NCBI GenBank assembly: GCA_963826055.1
Contig: CAWGVO010000002.1
Coordinates: 77,521 to 141,520 of the forward strand
Length of the DNA: 64,000 nt
Origin: JBBDMC01 sp963826055
GTDB lineage: Bacteria > Pseudomonadota > Alphaproteobacteria > Rhizobiales > Kaistiaceae
Direction of reading: 5' to 3'
Each line of letters begins with the position of its first letter. The first letter of the stretch is position 1. The position numbers and the translations under genes are program-made. The notes beneath the pieces were generated by a model that had not been told where the DNA came from, searched no databases, and saw nothing but the letters and a program-made list of their open reading frames with translations. Positions 63,369-64,000 of the stretch are shown piece after piece.

Positions 63369-64000
63369 ATGAGCAAACAGACGCCGGAAATCAGGACGAG
63401 CGTCCCGCGCACGCTGGCGGAGTTCGTCGCGCCCCGGCGCACGGCGCTGGTGATGTGGGACATGCAGGAGGGGCTCGCCGGACGTGCCTTCAACCTGGCC
63501 ACGTTGCGGGTGGCGGCGCGCCGCCTGGTCGATGCCGCCGACGCAGCGGGCGTGCCGGTGATCTGGAGCCGCCATGTGCTGCCGCCGCTTCACCTCACGA
63601 GCGGACCGTTCCTGCTTTTCCTCATGCGCAAGCAACGCGTCAGCGATCCCCGCGACCTCAAGCCGACAATGCAGGAGGGAATGGCGGACACGGCGTTCCT
63701 GCCGGACCTGACGCCGGCACCGCACCACATCGTCCTCGAAAAGAGCCAGCCGTCGCTGTTCGTCGACACGCCGCTCGACATCAGACTGAAGACGCTGGGG
63801 GTGGCTTCGCTGGTGCTGACCGGGGTGGCGACCGACATCGGCGTGGAGTTCACTGCCCGCCATGCCATGGCCAAGGGCTACTATTCGGTGGTGGCGGAAG
63901 ACGCGACGGGCTCCTACACCCCCGAAGCCCAGGAACGGAGCATGGCGTTCCTCCGCACCTTCGTGCCGGTCGCAACGTCGGCGGAAATCTCCGAGGTCTG
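63369..64000 (+). CDS. isochorismatase-fold hydrolase, Gly in place of nucleophile Cys (partial, 3' end cut)
   Basis: The frame is open from ATG 63369 to the end of the window (210 codons). It starts MSKQTPEIRTSVPRTLAEFV and has the family Asp in ALVMWDMQEGLAG, Lys in IVLEKSQPSLFVDTPLD, and the cis-peptide region LTGVATDIGVEFTARHAMAK. In cysteine hydrolases the last block carries C (TNxCV); here it is Gly, as in the isochorismatases EntB/PhzD. The product may be a vinyl-ether hydrolase or other non-Cys enzyme. It starts 2 bp after the tctA stop, so it belongs to that operon. Confidence 0.85.
   Translation, partial: MSKQTPEIRTSVPRTLAEFVAPRRTALVMWDMQEGLAGRAFNLATLRVAARRLVDAADAAGVPVIWSRHVLPPLHLTSGPFLLFLMRKQRVSDPRDLKPTMQEGMADTAFLPDLTPAPHHIVLEKSQPSLFVDTPLDIRLKTLGVASLVLTGVATDIGVEFTARHAMAKGYYSVVAEDATGSYTPEAQERSMAFLRTFVPVATSAEISEV

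Noticed and set aside
1..64000. CRISPR arrays, insertion sequences, prophage genes, rRNA operons
   Set aside because: I saw no regularly spaced direct repeats, no transposase or integrase motifs, no phage structural genes and no rRNA sequence in the window.

Overview
The window reads as a chromosome segment of a GC-rich Gram-negative alphaproteobacterium, possibly near Rhodospirillales. The lineage call is inference from gene order and protein features: lptF-lptG-lptD-surA-pdxA-rsmA, fabD-fabG-acpP-fabF-mltG-yicC-gmk, rpsF-rpsR-DUF2232-rplI, radA-cvpA-purF, and ppx-rlmE-(MFS)-guaB-rsmB-guaA. LptD/LptF/LptG show a lipopolysaccharide outer membrane. Genes are tightly packed, with many 4-bp ATGA or GTGA stop/start overlaps.

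Layout. 0-1.6 kb is accessory: a HEPN-like ORF, two inverted-repeat elements and a ParD/ParE-like toxin-antitoxin pair with a frame-broken toxin. 1.6-39.3 kb is mostly core: an ABC-F ATPase, holC-pepA, LPS export, PdxA/RsmA, the fatty-acid cluster read leftwards, S6/S18/L9, cyclopropane synthase, a Tat-exported nucleotidase, dnaB, alr, radA, cvpA, purF, an unusual pyruvate-kinase-like protein convergent with der, and L,D-transpeptidase genes. 39.3-42.7 kb is a scar: gene fragments, a 5'-truncated metal-type ABC permease with an intact ATPase, and a 5'-truncated methyltransferase facing it, next to an intact DUF1932 dehydrogenase. 42.7-54.1 kb returns to core genes (ArsC-like, B12/radical SAM, guaA, mtn, rsmB, guaB, MFS, rlmE, ppx, tRNA-Gln). 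54.1-64 kb is an accessory catabolic cluster starting directly after the tRNA: LysR regulator, DapA-like protein, TctC binding protein, Gfo/Idh/MocA protein, ThDP enzyme, 4-oxalomesaconate tautomerase-like protein, TctB, TctA and an isochorismatase-fold hydrolase that runs off the window.

Two themes stand out. First, many conserved genes are broken by single-base shifts (ParE-like, holC, cpdB-like, radA, der/pyk, mtn, rsmB, guaB, MFS, rlmE, ppx), densest at 47-53.6 kb. Several are essential in most bacteria, and one missing base at about 36,224 would repair two convergent genes at once, so sequence or assembly error is the simplest explanation. Second, the right-hand cluster looks like a co-regulated pathway for an unknown carboxylate. 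A 33-bp element with one mismatch lies in both of its divergent promoter regions (55,075 and 60,217), each time placing a sigma70-like promoter upstream of the leftward gene. Three of its enzymes lack a residue normally central to their family (DapA Schiff-base Lys, Gfo/Idh/MocA Lys of EKP, cysteine-hydrolase Cys), so their chemistry cannot be assumed from family names. This cluster is the best candidate here for something undescribed.
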